Shown here piece after piece: positions 8,438 through 16,879 of a stretch of DNA of 64,000 nucleotides (position 1 is its first letter; each line of letters begins with the position of its first letter). The position numbers and the translations under genes were made by a program. Below the pieces are notes generated by a model. That model searched no databases and was not told the DNA's origin. It worked only from the letters and a program-made list of their open reading frames with translations. The DNA comes from DASZUK01 sp035547695 (GTDB taxonomy: Bacteria; Actinomycetota; Acidimicrobiia; Acidimicrobiales; RAAP-2): NCBI GenBank assembly GCA_035547695.1, contig DASZUK010000056.1:30313-94312 (forward strand), written 5' to 3'.

Positions 8438-9199
8438 ATGGACGAACCCGCGTTGCGCCAACTGATCGATGACCTGGCCGCCGGCCGCTGCTCCCCGGAC
8501 GACGCCGTCCGGCGGCTGCGCCGGCTGCCGTACGCCGACCTGGGGTTCGCCCGGGTGGACCACCACCGGGCGCTCCGGCAGGGGTTGCCGGAGGCGGTGT
8601 ACGGGCCGGGGAAGACGGCGGCGCAGTGCGCGGCCATCGTGGTGGAGCTGCTGGACCACGGCACCGGCCCGGTGCTGCTCACCAGGGCCGACGCCGCCCA
8701 GGTGGATGCGGCCGCCGCGGCGGCCGAAGCGGCCGGGCACGGCCCGGCCAAGGCCACCGGCACCGCCACCCTGGCCACCGCGGCCTGGCGGCCGGCACCG
8801 GCCCGGGCCGGGCAGGTGGTGGTGGTCACCGCCGGCACCGCCGACCTGCCGGTGGCCGAGGAGTGCGGGGCGGTGCTGGCCGCGCTGGGGTTCGCCCCGC
8901 GGCTACTGGCGGACTGCGGGGTGGCCGGCGTCCACCGGCTGCTGGGGTCGGTGGACCAACTGGCGGCCGCCGACGTGGTGGTGGTGGTGGCCGGCATGGA
9001 GGGGGCCCTGGCCAGCGTGGTCGGCGGCGTCACCGCGGCCCCGGTGGTGGCGGTGCCCACCTCCGTCGGGTACGGCGCCGGCCTGGACGGCGTCACCGCG
9101 CTGCTGGCCATGCTGGCGTCCTGTGCCGCCGGCATCACCGTCGTCGGCATCGACAACGGCTACGGCGCCGCCTGCGCCGTCGCCCGCCTCCTCCGATGA
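8438..9199 (+). CDS. larB: Nickel-pincer cofactor biosynthesis protein LarB (carboxylase/hydrolase)
   Basis: 253 residues, the usual LarB length. LarB carboxylates the pyridinium ring of nicotinic acid adenine dinucleotide and releases AMP, giving pyridinium-3,5-biscarboxylate mononucleotide for the nickel pincer cofactor. The N-terminal helical part has YADLGFARVDHHRALRQGLP, and the C-terminal two-thirds is an AIR-carboxylase (PurE-like) fold with VVVTAGTADLPVAEE and VVVAGMEGALASVV. The larC start overlaps its stop (ATGA), so the two are coupled. No larA is present in the window; larE lies about 8 kb away on the other strand. GAGGAG lies about 13 nt before the ATG. Confidence 0.93.
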   Translation: MDEPALRQLIDDLAAGRCSPDDAVRRLRRLPYADLGFARVDHHRALRQGLPEAVYGPGKTAAQCAAIVVELLDHGTGPVLLTRADAAQVDAAAAAAEAAGHGPAKATGTATLATAAWRPAPARAGQVVVVTAGTADLPVAEECGAVLAALGFAPRLLADCGVAGVHRLLGSVDQLAAADVVVVVAGMEGALASVVGGVTAAPVVAVPTSVGYGAGLDGVTALLAMLASCAAGITVVGIDNGYGAACAVARLLR

Positions 9200-10473
9200 C
9201 CCCCGAAGACGTTCCCGCGGAAACGCCCGCCCCGCCCGGGCCTGTCAACATCGCCTGGTTCCACTGCTTCGCGGGCATCGCGGGGGACATGGCGCTGGGC
9301 GGCCTGCTGGACGCCGGAGCGGACCTGGACGAGGTGGTGGCGCTGGTCCGCCGGGTCCGGCTGCCGGGCTGGGAGCTGCGCTGCGAGCCGGTGCTGCGGG
9401 GCGGGATCGCCTGCACGCGGGCGGTGGTGGAGGTGGCGGCGGACGGCACCGCCCGCACCCACGGCCACATCGACGGGCTGCTGGCCGAGGCCGGCCTGCC
9501 GGACCGGGTGGAGCGGCGGGCCCGGGCCACCTTCGCCGCGCTGGCCCGGGTGGAAGGGGCGCTGCACCGCCAGGACCCGGCCGACGTCCATTTCCACGAG
9601 GTCGGCGGCCACGACGCGGTGGTGGACGTCGTCGGCACCATGGCGGCCCTGGAGGTCCTCGGGGTGGACCGGGTGGCCGCGTCGGCGGTGGCCACCGGCA
9701 CCGGCACGGTGCGGTCGGCCCACGGCCTGCTGCCGAACCCGTCCCCGGCGGTGGTCCGGCTGCTGGAGGGGGTGCCGACCTACGGGCGGGACACCCCGGT
9801 GGAGCTGACCACCCCCACCGGGGCCGCAATGCTGGCCACCCTGGCCGGCGCCTTCGGGGCGCTGCCGCCGATGGCCATCACCGGGTCGGGGTTCGGGGCC
9901 GGCCGGAGCGAGCTGGACGACCTGCCCAACTGCACCCAGGTGGTGCTGGGCACGGCGGTGGCCGGGGACGGCGGCCGGGGACAGCCGGTGACGCAGTTGG
10001 AGGCCAACCTGGACGACGTCACCGGGGAGCAACTGGCCCATGCGGTGGGCTCGCTGCTGGACGCCGGCGCCCACGACGCCTGGGTGACCCCGGCGGTGAT
10101 GAAGAAAGGCCGGCCCGCCCACGTGCTGCACGTCCTGTGCGACCCGGCGCTGGTGCCGGCGCTGCGTTCGGTGATCGTCCACACCACCGGCACCTTCGGG
10201 GTGCGGGCGGTGGCCGCCGAACGGTGGCCGGTGGCCCGCCGGATGGCGGAGGTGGTCGTCGCCGGGGAGCCGGTCGGCATCAAGGTGGCCGCCGGCCGGG
10301 CCAAGCCCGAGTTCGACGACGTCGTCCGGGTGGCCGAGCGGACCGGGCGGCCCCCGGCGGAGGTGGCGGCGCTGGCCGAGGAGGCCTTCCGGCAGCACCG
10401 CGAGACCGGTGGACGGCACGGCGGGACCGGCGGGACCGGCGGGTACGGCGACGGGACCGGCGGCGGCGGGTGA
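9196..10473 (+). CDS. larC: Nickel insertion protein LarC (undivided)
   Basis: 425 residues from ATG 9196, overlapping the larB stop by 4 nt. LarC is the CTP-dependent nickel insertase that cyclometallates the pyridinium bisthiocarboxylate mononucleotide. The N-terminal half contains WFHCFAGIAGDMALGGLLD and FHEVGGHDAVVDVVG; the C-terminal half has EANLDDVTGEQLAHAVGSLL and DAWVTPAVMKKGRPAHVL. In Lactobacillus the two halves are joined by a programmed frameshift, but here they form one continuous frame. The C-terminal tail is Gly/Thr-rich (GGTGGTGGYGDGTGGGG). The next gene begins in the same GTGA. Confidence 0.93.
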   Translation: MTPEDVPAETPAPPGPVNIAWFHCFAGIAGDMALGGLLDAGADLDEVVALVRRVRLPGWELRCEPVLRGGIACTRAVVEVAADGTARTHGHIDGLLAEAGLPDRVERRARATFAALARVEGALHRQDPADVHFHEVGGHDAVVDVVGTMAALEVLGVDRVAASAVATGTGTVRSAHGLLPNPSPAVVRLLEGVPTYGRDTPVELTTPTGAAMLATLAGAFGALPPMAITGSGFGAGRSELDDLPNCTQVVLGTAVAGDGGRGQPVTQLEANLDDVTGEQLAHAVGSLLDAGAHDAWVTPAVMKKGRPAHVLHVLCDPALVPALRSVIVHTTGTFGVRAVAAERWPVARRMAEVVVAGEPVGIKVAAGRAKPEFDDVVRVAERTGRPPAEVAALAEEAFRQHRETGGRHGGTGGTGGYGDGTGGGG

Positions 10474-12068
10474 TCCGCCGACCGGCGGCCCTGGCGGCCG
10501 CCGCGCTGTACGGGGCCCTGTCGATCACGGCCGGGGCAATGCCGGCCGGAGCGATAGCGGCGGGGGCGGTGCCCGCCGGGGCGATGGCGGCCGGGGCGAT
10601 GGCGGCCGGGGCCGGGTCGCCGGTCGCGGGCGCCGCCACCGGCCGGTTGGGGGCGGCCGGCCGGTTGGGGGCGACCGGTGCGGCGCCGGCGATCAGGTGG
10701 TCGCCGTGCGACGGCCAAGCCGGGTACCGGTGCGGGACGGTGCGGGTGCCGGTGGACTACCGGCATCCCGGCGGGCCGTCGGTGGCGGTGGCGGTCATCG
10801 AGAAGCCGGCGGCCGACCCGGTGGGATCGCCGGGGGTGCTGCTGTTCAACCCCGGGGGCCCCGGGGAGAGCGGGGTGCAGATCCTGCCGGTGCTGGCTTC
10901 GCTGGTGCCGGCCGAGGTGGCGGACCGGTTCGACCTGGTCAGCTTCGACGAGCGCGGCACCGGGGCCAGCGAGCGGCTGGACTGCGGCCCGGCCCCGGCC
11001 ACGGCGGCGTCCGTGGTCCCCCTGCCGGCCGGGACGGGCGGACCGCTGCCGGCCGCGGCCGCCTACCGGGGCATGGCCGGGCAGTGCCGGCGACGGTACC
11101 CGGCGCTGTTCGGGGAGGTGGACACCACGAACGCCGCCCGGGACATGGACCGGCTCCGCCAGGCCCTGGGGGTGGCGACGATCGACTACTGGGGCCTGTC
11201 CTACGGCACCGTCCTCGGGTCGACGTACGCCCGGCTGTTCCCCGGACGGGTCCGGGCCATGGTGCTGGACGGGGCGGTGGACGCCGACCAGTCGCTGACC
11301 GCCCAGGCCACCCAGGAGGCGCCGGCCATCCAGCGGTCGCTGGACCACTTCTTCGACACCTGCGCCGCCGATCCGGACTGCCCGCTCGGCGCGGACCCTT
11401 CGGCGTACTACCAGCGGGTGGCCACCGCCCTGGCGGACCACCCGCTGCCGGCGCCGGACGGCGGGGACCCCGGCTCGACCGATGGGGTGCCGGTCACCGT
11501 CGGCGACCTGTACGCGGCCACCCTCTTCTACCTGACCGTCCCGGCCTTCGGCGGGGCCTTCCCGACAGCGGTCGCCGCTGCGGCCGGCGGCGACGGGGGG
11601 CCACTGCGGTCGCTGTCGCTGGCGTTCGAACAGGACCTGGACGGGACGTCGCTGGTCGGGCCGCAGTGGACCTACGCCTGCAACGACGCCGACCAGCGGC
11701 CCAGCCCGGTACGGGCGGGGCGGCTGGCACGGTCCCTGTCGGCCCGGTACGGCGGCATCGGCGGGTACGCCGTCACCTACGACCTGGGCGCCTGCACGGC
11801 CTGGCCGGCGGCCACCGACCCGGTCGGCGGGGTCCGGGTGCACGGTGGGCCGCCCATCCTGGTGGTCGGGAACACCGGCGATCCCAACACCCCCCACGCC
11901 GCCGCCGTGGCCCTGGCCCGCGACCTGGGGTCCGGCCACCTGGTCACCTGGGACGGCTGGGGGCACACCTGGCTGCTCAACGGGTCCTCCGACGGCTGCA
12001 TGCAGGCCGTGGTGGACGCCTACCTGGCCACACTGACGGTGCCGGCCGCGGGGACCACCTGTGGCTGA
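10470..12068 (+). CDS. Secreted alpha/beta hydrolase, tripeptidyl-aminopeptidase (TAP) type
   Basis: 532 residues from GTG 10470, which overlaps the larC stop (GTGA). An N-terminal Sec-type signal (IRRPAALAAAALYGALS) is followed by a strongly repetitive Ala/Gly tract (AGAMPAGAIAAGAVPAGAMA and on) to about residue 70. The catalytic domain has the oxyanion segment LLFNPGGPGESG, nucleophile Ser in YWGLSYGTVLG, acid Asp in VVGNTGDPNTPH and the C-terminal His in DGWGHTW. Cysteines in the TAP C-terminal domain are consistent with an exported protein. It probably cleaves peptides or esters outside the membrane. Its place after larBC may reflect transcription only, not a shared function. Confidence 0.85.
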   Translation: MIRRPAALAAAALYGALSITAGAMPAGAIAAGAVPAGAMAAGAMAAGAGSPVAGAATGRLGAAGRLGATGAAPAIRWSPCDGQAGYRCGTVRVPVDYRHPGGPSVAVAVIEKPAADPVGSPGVLLFNPGGPGESGVQILPVLASLVPAEVADRFDLVSFDERGTGASERLDCGPAPATAASVVPLPAGTGGPLPAAAAYRGMAGQCRRRYPALFGEVDTTNAARDMDRLRQALGVATIDYWGLSYGTVLGSTYARLFPGRVRAMVLDGAVDADQSLTAQATQEAPAIQRSLDHFFDTCAADPDCPLGADPSAYYQRVATALADHPLPAPDGGDPGSTDGVPVTVGDLYAATLFYLTVPAFGGAFPTAVAAAAGGDGGPLRSLSLAFEQDLDGTSLVGPQWTYACNDADQRPSPVRAGRLARSLSARYGGIGGYAVTYDLGACTAWPAATDPVGGVRVHGGPPILVVGNTGDPNTPHAAAVALARDLGSGHLVTWDGWGHTWLLNGSSDGCMQAVVDAYLATLTVPAAGTTCG

Positions 12069-12696
12069 GCCGTCCCCGCCCCGGCCCACACCCCGGCCAC
12101 AGCCCACACCCCCGCGCCGGCCGGCACCGCCGCGCCGGACCGCACTCCCGCTCCGGTCGGTCTGCGTGTTCTGCGGCTCCTCGTCCGGCGACGACCCCAC
12201 CTACACCGCCGCCGCGGTGGCCACGGCGGAGGCCCTGGTGGCCCGAGGTATCCGGGTGGTCTACGGCGGCGCCCACGTCGGGCTGATGGGCACCGTCGCC
12301 GACACCGCCCTGGCGGCAGGAGGGGAGGTGGTCGGGGTCATCCCCCGGTCGATGGTGGACCGGGAGGTGGCCCACCGGGCCCTGACCGAGCTGCACGTGG
12401 TGGGGTCCATGCACGACCGCAAGGCCCTGATGGCGGACCTGTCGGACGGGTTCCTGGCCCTGCCCGGTGGCATGGGGACCCTGGAGGAGCTGACCGAGGT
12501 GCTGAGCTGGTCGCAGCTCGGGCTGCACCGCAAGCCGATCGGCCTGGTCGACGTCGGCGGCTACTACGACAACTGGCTGGCCTTCCTGGACGGCGCCCGC
12601 GACGCCGGGTTCCTCCATCCGCGGCACCGGGACCTGCTGCTGGCCGGTGACGACGTCGACGCCGTCCTGGACGCCATGGCCCGCTGGACGGGCTAG
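12061..12696 (+). CDS. LOG-family nucleoside-monophosphate phosphoribohydrolase
   Basis: 211 residues from GTG 12061, overlapping the hydrolase gene by 8 nt. The first 30 residues are Pro/Arg-rich and not part of the fold. The Rossmann-like core starts VCVFCGSSSGDDPTY and contains VYGGAHVGLMG and the family signature PGGMGTLEELTE, which binds the phosphate. LOG proteins (TIGR00730) release the base from nucleoside 5'-monophosphates, including cytokinin ribotides. The physiological substrate in bacteria is often unclear. It ends just before a perfect hairpin. Confidence 0.9.
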   Translation: MAEPSPPRPTPRPQPTPPRRPAPPRRTALPLRSVCVFCGSSSGDDPTYTAAAVATAEALVARGIRVVYGGAHVGLMGTVADTALAAGGEVVGVIPRSMVDREVAHRALTELHVVGSMHDRKALMADLSDGFLALPGGMGTLEELTEVLSWSQLGLHRKPIGLVDVGGYYDNWLAFLDGARDAGFLHPRHRDLLLAGDDVDAVLDAMARWTG

Positions 12697-12731
12697 GGCG
12701 GCGGCTACTCTGTCTACTCGTCGGTGTCCCC

Positions 12732-12750
12732 GGCCCGGCGGCGCCGGGCC
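12732..12750. terminator. Hairpin between convergent LOG and flavoprotein genes
   Basis: GGCCCGGC, a 3-nt loop and GCCGGGCC form a perfect 8-bp stem in the 70 bp between two converging genes. No T tract follows on either side, as is common in high-GC actinobacteria; it may act in both directions. Confidence 0.55.
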
Positions 12751-12766
12751 TCTGGGGCCTCGACGG

Positions 12767-14122
12767 TCACTCCGCCGCCTCGGCCAGGGCCTCGGCGAGG
12801 GCGGGGTGGACGAGCATGCTCTCGACGATGTCCTGGACCCGTAGGCCGGCGGTGACGGCGACGGCGAGGACGGAGATGAGCTCGGCGGCGTTCTGGCCGA
12901 CGATGGAGCCACCGAGGACCACGCCGGTGGCGGGGTCGGAGACGATCTTGACGAAGCCGCGGGGGTCGTTGTTGATGAGGGCCTTGGCGCTGGCGGCGAA
13001 GGGGACCTTGGTGACCCGGATCTTGCGGCCCTCGGCGAAGGCGTCGGCCTCGGCCAGGCCGACGTCGGCGATCTCGGGCTCGGTGAAGATGGCGGAGGCG
13101 GCCTTGTCGTAGTTGAGGTGCCGGTGGGCGACGGTGTGGCCGCCGACGACGTGCTCGGCGATCTTGCGGCCCTGCATGGAGGCGACGGACGACAACGGCA
13201 GCTTCCCGGACAGGTCGCCGGCGGCGTAGATGTGGGGCTGGTTGGTCTGGCAGTGGTGGTTGATGGGGACGTAGCCGGCGGCGTCCACGTGCACCCCGGC
13301 GCCCTCCAGCCCGAGGCCCTCGGAGTTGGGGACGGAACCGATGGCCAGCAGGGCGTGGGACCCGGCGGCGACCCGGCCGTCGTCGCACCGGACCTGGACC
13401 CCTTCGGCGGTGTGGTCGATGCCGACGGCGCGGGCCCCCTTCAGCAGCCTGACCCCGCGGCGGAGGAAGTCGTCCTCCAGCACCGCGGCCACCTCGGGGT
13501 CCTTGCGGGGGAGGACCTGCTGGCGGCTGACGATGAGGGTGACGTCGGACCCGAGGGAGGAGAACATGTGCACGAACTCCACCCCGGTGACGCCGGAGCC
13601 GATGACCACCAACCGCTCCGGCAGCTCCTTGGGCGGGTAGGCGTCCCGGGTGGCCAGTATCCGGTCGCCGTCGAGGCCGGCCCAGTCGGGGATCCGGGGT
13701 CGGCTGCCGGTGGCCACCAGGATGGCGTCGGCCTCGAACCGCCGGGGGCCTTCAGGGGTGTCGGCCACCACGTGGCGCGGGCCGTCGAGCCAGCCGGTGC
13801 CCTTGACCAGGTCGACCTGCTGGCTGCGCAGGATGGCGGCCGTCGACTGCTCCAGGCGGCGGGTGATGGCCCCGATGCGGTCCCGAAGCCGTTCGAGGTC
13901 CAGCCGGCCGCCGGTGCCGACCAGTCCCATCCCGGCGGTGCGGTCCAGGTAGGACATGGCGGCGCCGGTGGCGATCATGGCCTTGGACGGGATGCAGTCC
14001 CACAGGTTGGCCGCGCCGCCGACCACGTCCCGTTCGATGAGGGTGACCCGGACCCCCAGGCGGGCGGCGTGGGTGGCCGCCTGGGCTCCGGCCGGACCGC
14101 CGCCGATGATGACGAAATGCAC
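12767..14122 (-). CDS. Pyridine nucleotide-disulfide reductase family flavoprotein lacking one redox cysteine (LpdA/SthA-like)
   Basis: 451 residues from GTG 14122. FAD-binding GGGPAGAQAA at the N-terminus, NAD(P)-binding GSGVTGVEF, second FAD motif YAAGDLSG and a C-terminal dimerisation domain ending VHPALAEALAE. Dihydrolipoamide dehydrogenases carry CxxxxC after the first GG; here the motif reads GGAANLWDCIPSK, with Ala38 at the first cysteine position and only Cys43 kept. A disulfide relay is therefore impossible. This resembles mycobacterial LpdA (Rv3303c, a quinone reductase) or soluble transhydrogenases. Expected activity is NAD(P)H-dependent reduction of quinones or pyridine nucleotides (inference). 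Confidence 0.82.
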   Translation of the reverse strand: MHFVIIGGGPAGAQAATHAARLGVRVTLIERDVVGGAANLWDCIPSKAMIATGAAMSYLDRTAGMGLVGTGGRLDLERLRDRIGAITRRLEQSTAAILRSQQVDLVKGTGWLDGPRHVVADTPEGPRRFEADAILVATGSRPRIPDWAGLDGDRILATRDAYPPKELPERLVVIGSGVTGVEFVHMFSSLGSDVTLIVSRQQVLPRKDPEVAAVLEDDFLRRGVRLLKGARAVGIDHTAEGVQVRCDDGRVAAGSHALLAIGSVPNSEGLGLEGAGVHVDAAGYVPINHHCQTNQPHIYAAGDLSGKLPLSSVASMQGRKIAEHVVGGHTVAHRHLNYDKAASAIFTEPEIADVGLAEADAFAEGRKIRVTKVPFAASAKALINNDPRGFVKIVSDPATGVVLGGSIVGQNAAELISVLAVAVTAGLRVQDIVESMLVHPALAEALAEAAE

Positions 14123-14128
14123 GGCTCC

Positions 14129-14134
14129 AGGCTA
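14129..14134 (-). promoter_or_regulatory. -10 box for leaderless flavoprotein transcript
   Basis: TAGCCT on the minus strand ends 6 nt before the GTG at 14122; no ribosome-binding site is present. Confidence 0.45.
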
Positions 14135-14186
14135 CGCCCGGTGCCGGGCGGGCCCGGCGGGGGGCAGGCGTGGAATCCTGGCGGTC

Positions 14187-15647
14187 ATGCGGAATCCCAT
14201 GTTCGTGTTCGACGACGACATGGCCGAGCTGGTGATGGCGTACTGCCGGAAACGGCTGGCCATGGACCCGGTGTCCCTGGACTTCGGGGGCCACGGTGGT
14301 TCGCTGGACGCGGAGCTGGCCGGGCTGCTGGGACCGGAGGGCAACGACCCGGCGGCGGTGCTGCGGCTGTTCACGGACCGGCTGGCCAGGGCGGTGATCT
14401 CCTGTGACAGCCCGCGGTTCCTGTCGTTCATCCCGGCCGCCCCCACCAAGGCGGCGCTGCTGTTCGACATGGTGGTGTCGGCGTCGTCGCTCAACGGGAC
14501 GTCCTGGCTGGAGGCGGCCGGCGCGGTGGTGGCCGAGAACCAGGTGCTGCGGCTGCTGGCCGGCGTGGCCGGCCTGCCGGCCGGGGCCGGCGGCTGCTTC
14601 GTCGCCGGCGGGTCCGCCGGGAACCTGTCCGCCCTGGTGGTCGCCCGGGACACCGCCGCCCACCGCCGCGGCCGGGCCCCCCGGCGCCCCCGCATCGCGA
14701 TCAGCGACGAGGCCCACTCGTCGGTGGGGAAGGCCCTGCACGTCATCGGGGTGGAGCCGCTGGCGGTCCCGGCCGACGACCACCGGCTGACCGGCCCGGG
14801 GCTGGCCGCCGCCCTGGACGCCGCCGCGGCCGCCGACCCGGCCGTCGCCGACGACCTGGTGGGGGTGGTGGCCACCGCGGGGACCACCAACGCGGGCATC
14901 GTGGACGACCTGGCCGGCGTGGCGGAGGTGGCCGGGCGGTGGGACCTGTGGTTCCACGTCGACGCCGCCTACGGCGGGGCGGCCCTCTTCGCCCCTTCCG
15001 CCCGGGCCCTGTTCACCGGCATCGACCGGGCCGACTCGTTCGTGGTGGACCCCCACAAGTGGCTGTTCGCCCCGTTCGACTGCGCCGCCCTGCTGTACCG
15101 GGACCCACGGCTGGCCAAGGCGGTGCACACCCAGGACGCGGCGTACCTGGACGTCATCCACCGGCCAGCCGGGGCAAGCGGCGGGCCGGCCAGCGCCGGC
15201 GGCGGGCCGGCCGGCGGCGGCGGGCCGGCCGAGGAGGCCGACGCCGTGGCCACCGTCGACGAACCGTGGAACCCGAGCGACTACGCCTTCCACCTGACCC
15301 GGCGGGCCCGGGGCCTGCCGTTGTGGTTCTCGCTGGCCGTCCACGGCACCGACGCCTACCGGGACGCGGTCGAGACCGTCCTCGACACCGCCCGGCGGTC
15401 GGCCGACCTGATCCGGGCGACCCCACAGGTGGAGCTGGTCCGGGACCCGGTGCTGTCGGTGGTGCTGTTCCGCCGCCCCGGATGGGGGCCGGCCGACTAC
15501 GACCGCTGGTCGGCGTCCCTGCTGATGGACCAGATCGGGTTCGTGACGCCGACGTCGTGGGAGGGGGAGGTGATCGCCCGCCTGGCCTTCCTGCACCCGG
15601 ACACCACGGTGCAGATGGTGGAGGAGATCCTGGCGACGATGGCGTGA
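14187..15647 (+). CDS. Group II PLP-dependent amino acid decarboxylase
   Basis: 486 residues from ATG 14187; a second ATG four codons later is possible. Fold-type I decarboxylase of the aromatic-amino-acid/glutamate/diaminobutyrate group: PLP phosphate-binding GGSAGNLSAL, H177 in DEAHSSVGK (stacks on PLP), D259 in FHVDAAYGG and Schiff-base K291 in VDPHKWLF. The substrate cannot be assigned. An Ala/Gly/Pro insertion (about 330-350, GGPASAGGGPAGGG) interrupts the domain and looks like a slippage expansion. The gene is divergent from the flavoprotein across 64 bp. Confidence 0.88.
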   Translation: MRNPMFVFDDDMAELVMAYCRKRLAMDPVSLDFGGHGGSLDAELAGLLGPEGNDPAAVLRLFTDRLARAVISCDSPRFLSFIPAAPTKAALLFDMVVSASSLNGTSWLEAAGAVVAENQVLRLLAGVAGLPAGAGGCFVAGGSAGNLSALVVARDTAAHRRGRAPRRPRIAISDEAHSSVGKALHVIGVEPLAVPADDHRLTGPGLAAALDAAAAADPAVADDLVGVVATAGTTNAGIVDDLAGVAEVAGRWDLWFHVDAAYGGAALFAPSARALFTGIDRADSFVVDPHKWLFAPFDCAALLYRDPRLAKAVHTQDAAYLDVIHRPAGASGGPASAGGGPAGGGGPAEEADAVATVDEPWNPSDYAFHLTRRARGLPLWFSLAVHGTDAYRDAVETVLDTARRSADLIRATPQVELVRDPVLSVVLFRRPGWGPADYDRWSASLLMDQIGFVTPTSWEGEVIARLAFLHPDTTVQMVEEILATMA

Positions 15648-15694
15648 GCGCCCGTAGGATTGCGCCCCGTCGCAGGATGCGCCCGTCGTAGGAT
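15648..15694. repeat. Three imperfect tandem repeats after the decarboxylase stop
   Basis: GCGCCCGTAGGATT (15648-15661), GCGCCCCGTCGCAGGAT (15662-15678) and GCGCCCGTCGTAGGAT (15679-15694) follow directly after the TGA at 15645-15647. Here the array abuts the stop but does not include it. Confidence 0.85.
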
Positions 15695-15739
15695 GCGACG
15701 GTCGCCGGTGCACGACGGCGGCAGAGCGGAGGAACCCAG

Positions 15740-16396
15740 ATGACCGACCCCGAACCCACCGGCGGGCCGCGCCCGGACGTCAACGACGTTCGGGCCGTCC
15801 ACGGCGGGCTCCGCCGGGAGTTCCGCCTGTTCCCGGACCTGTTGACGGCGGCGACCGACGCCGGCGAGGAGGAGCGGGTGGCGGCGTTGAGGGACCACTG
15901 GGCCCTCATCACCGGCATCCTGCACCGGCACCACGGCGGGGAGGACGAGCTGCTGTGGCCGGTCCTCGAAGGCCGGTCGGCCGCCGTGGAGGACGTGGTG
16001 CCGCTGATGAGGGAGCAGCACGAGGCCATGCTGGCCACCCTGGCCGAGGCCGACGCCGTCGTGGCGGACTGGTCGGGCACAGACCCGGCGACGCTGGCGC
16101 CGGTCCGGCGGCTGGCCGAGGAGCTGTCGGCCCACCTGGACGCGGAGGAGGCCGACGTCCTGCCGTTGGCCGAGGCGCTGCTGTCGGTGGACGAGTGGGA
16201 AGCCCTGGGGGTGCACGGCCGGGCGGGGGTCCCGCCGGACAAGATGCCGGTGGTGGCCTGCATGCTGATGGAGGACGCCGACGAGGCCGCCCTGGCGGCG
16301 TTCCTGGCCCCGATGCCGCCGGAGGTCCAGGGGCTGGCCACCGGGCCGTGGCAGGAGGTGTACGCCGGCTACGTCGCCACCCTCCGGGGCGGCTGA
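15740..16396 (+). CDS. Hemerythrin-like (HHE) domain protein
   Basis: 218 residues, ATG with a good GGAGGAA site 7 nt upstream. An HHE cation-binding four-helix bundle fills residues 10-150: VHGGLRREF, HRHHGGEDELLWPVLE, MREQHEAML and SAHLDAEEADVLP supply the His/Asp/Glu ligands of a di-iron site. Such proteins bind O2 or NO or act as iron sensors or stores. The C-terminal third is helical without a clear domain. It stands alone, converging with the GNAT gene at a stem-loop that contains both stop codons. Confidence 0.88.
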   Translation: MTDPEPTGGPRPDVNDVRAVHGGLRREFRLFPDLLTAATDAGEEERVAALRDHWALITGILHRHHGGEDELLWPVLEGRSAAVEDVVPLMREQHEAMLATLAEADAVVADWSGTDPATLAPVRRLAEELSAHLDAEEADVLPLAEALLSVDEWEALGVHGRAGVPPDKMPVVACMLMEDADEAALAAFLAPMPPEVQGLATGPWQEVYAGYVATLRGG

Positions 16397-16413
16397 CGGT
16401 CGACCCTCAGCCG
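16390..16413. terminator. Hairpin containing both convergent stop codons
   Basis: CGGCTGA (16390-16396) and TCAGCCG (16407-16413) form a perfect 7-bp stem with a 10-nt loop. Each arm contains one stop: TGA of the hemerythrin gene and the stop of the GNAT gene. Probably a bidirectional terminator. Confidence 0.5.
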
Positions 16414-16841
16414 TCGAGGGGGTACCGATAGACGTTGGTCTGCCGCGGCACGAACCCCAGCCGCTGGTACAGCCGGTTGGCGGCTTCGCGGTCGGGCCGG
16501 GAGGTCAGGTCGACGGTGCGGGCCCCGGCGCGGTGGGCGGCGTCGATGGCCGCCCCGACCAGGGCGGAGCCGGTGCCCAGGCCGCGGCCGCGTTGGTCGA
16601 CGACGACGTCCTCGATCCAGGCCCGGACACCGGTGGGCAGCCGGAACAGGGCCAGGGTCAGCGACCCGACGATCCGGCGGTCGTGGTCGCGGGCGACGAA
16701 CAGGACGGTGGCCGGCGACGTGGCGATCTGGTCCAGGTCGGCCAGGGTCGGCGGAGGGGCCGACCGGGACAGTTGGGGGATGAGGGCCGCCATGGCGTCC
16801 ACCAGCTCCTGATCGGCGGCCGTCACCACCTCCACGACCAC
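16407..16841 (-). CDS. GNAT-family N-acetyltransferase
   Basis: 144 residues from GTG 16841, which has GGGGACGGA directly upstream; an in-frame start further up would overlap the Nudix gene. The fold follows GNAT order: beta strands around LFVARDHDRRIVGSLTLALF, then motif A RGRGLGTGSALVGAA (acetyl-CoA pyrophosphate binding), motif B TSRPDREAANRLYQRLGF. The acceptor is unknown. It lies 38 nt after the Nudix gene on the same strand, probably in the same transcript. Confidence 0.85.
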   Translation of the reverse strand: MVVEVVTAADQELVDAMAALIPQLSRSAPPPTLADLDQIATSPATVLFVARDHDRRIVGSLTLALFRLPTGVRAWIEDVVVDQRGRGLGTGSALVGAAIDAAHRAGARTVDLTSRPDREAANRLYQRLGFVPRQTNVYRYPLDG

Positions 16842-16879
16842 TCCGTCCCCGGCGCCCGGCCGGGGGCCGGCCACCGGGC

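Noticed and set aside
8438..10473. A functional link between pheA and larBC.
   Set aside because: They are divergent with separate starts and no pathway in common; adjacency alone is not evidence.
8469..12068. Very long open frames on both strands through larB-larC and the hydrolase, including one continuous frame of about 1,200 codons.
   Set aside because: High GC removes stop codons from all frames. Only the frames with family motifs, overlaps of ATGA/GTGA type and sensible composition were kept; the hydrolase starts at 10470.
12767..14122. Annotation as dihydrolipoamide dehydrogenase.
   Set aside because: The first cysteine of the redox CxxxxC pair is Ala, so a lipoamide-reducing disulfide cannot form.
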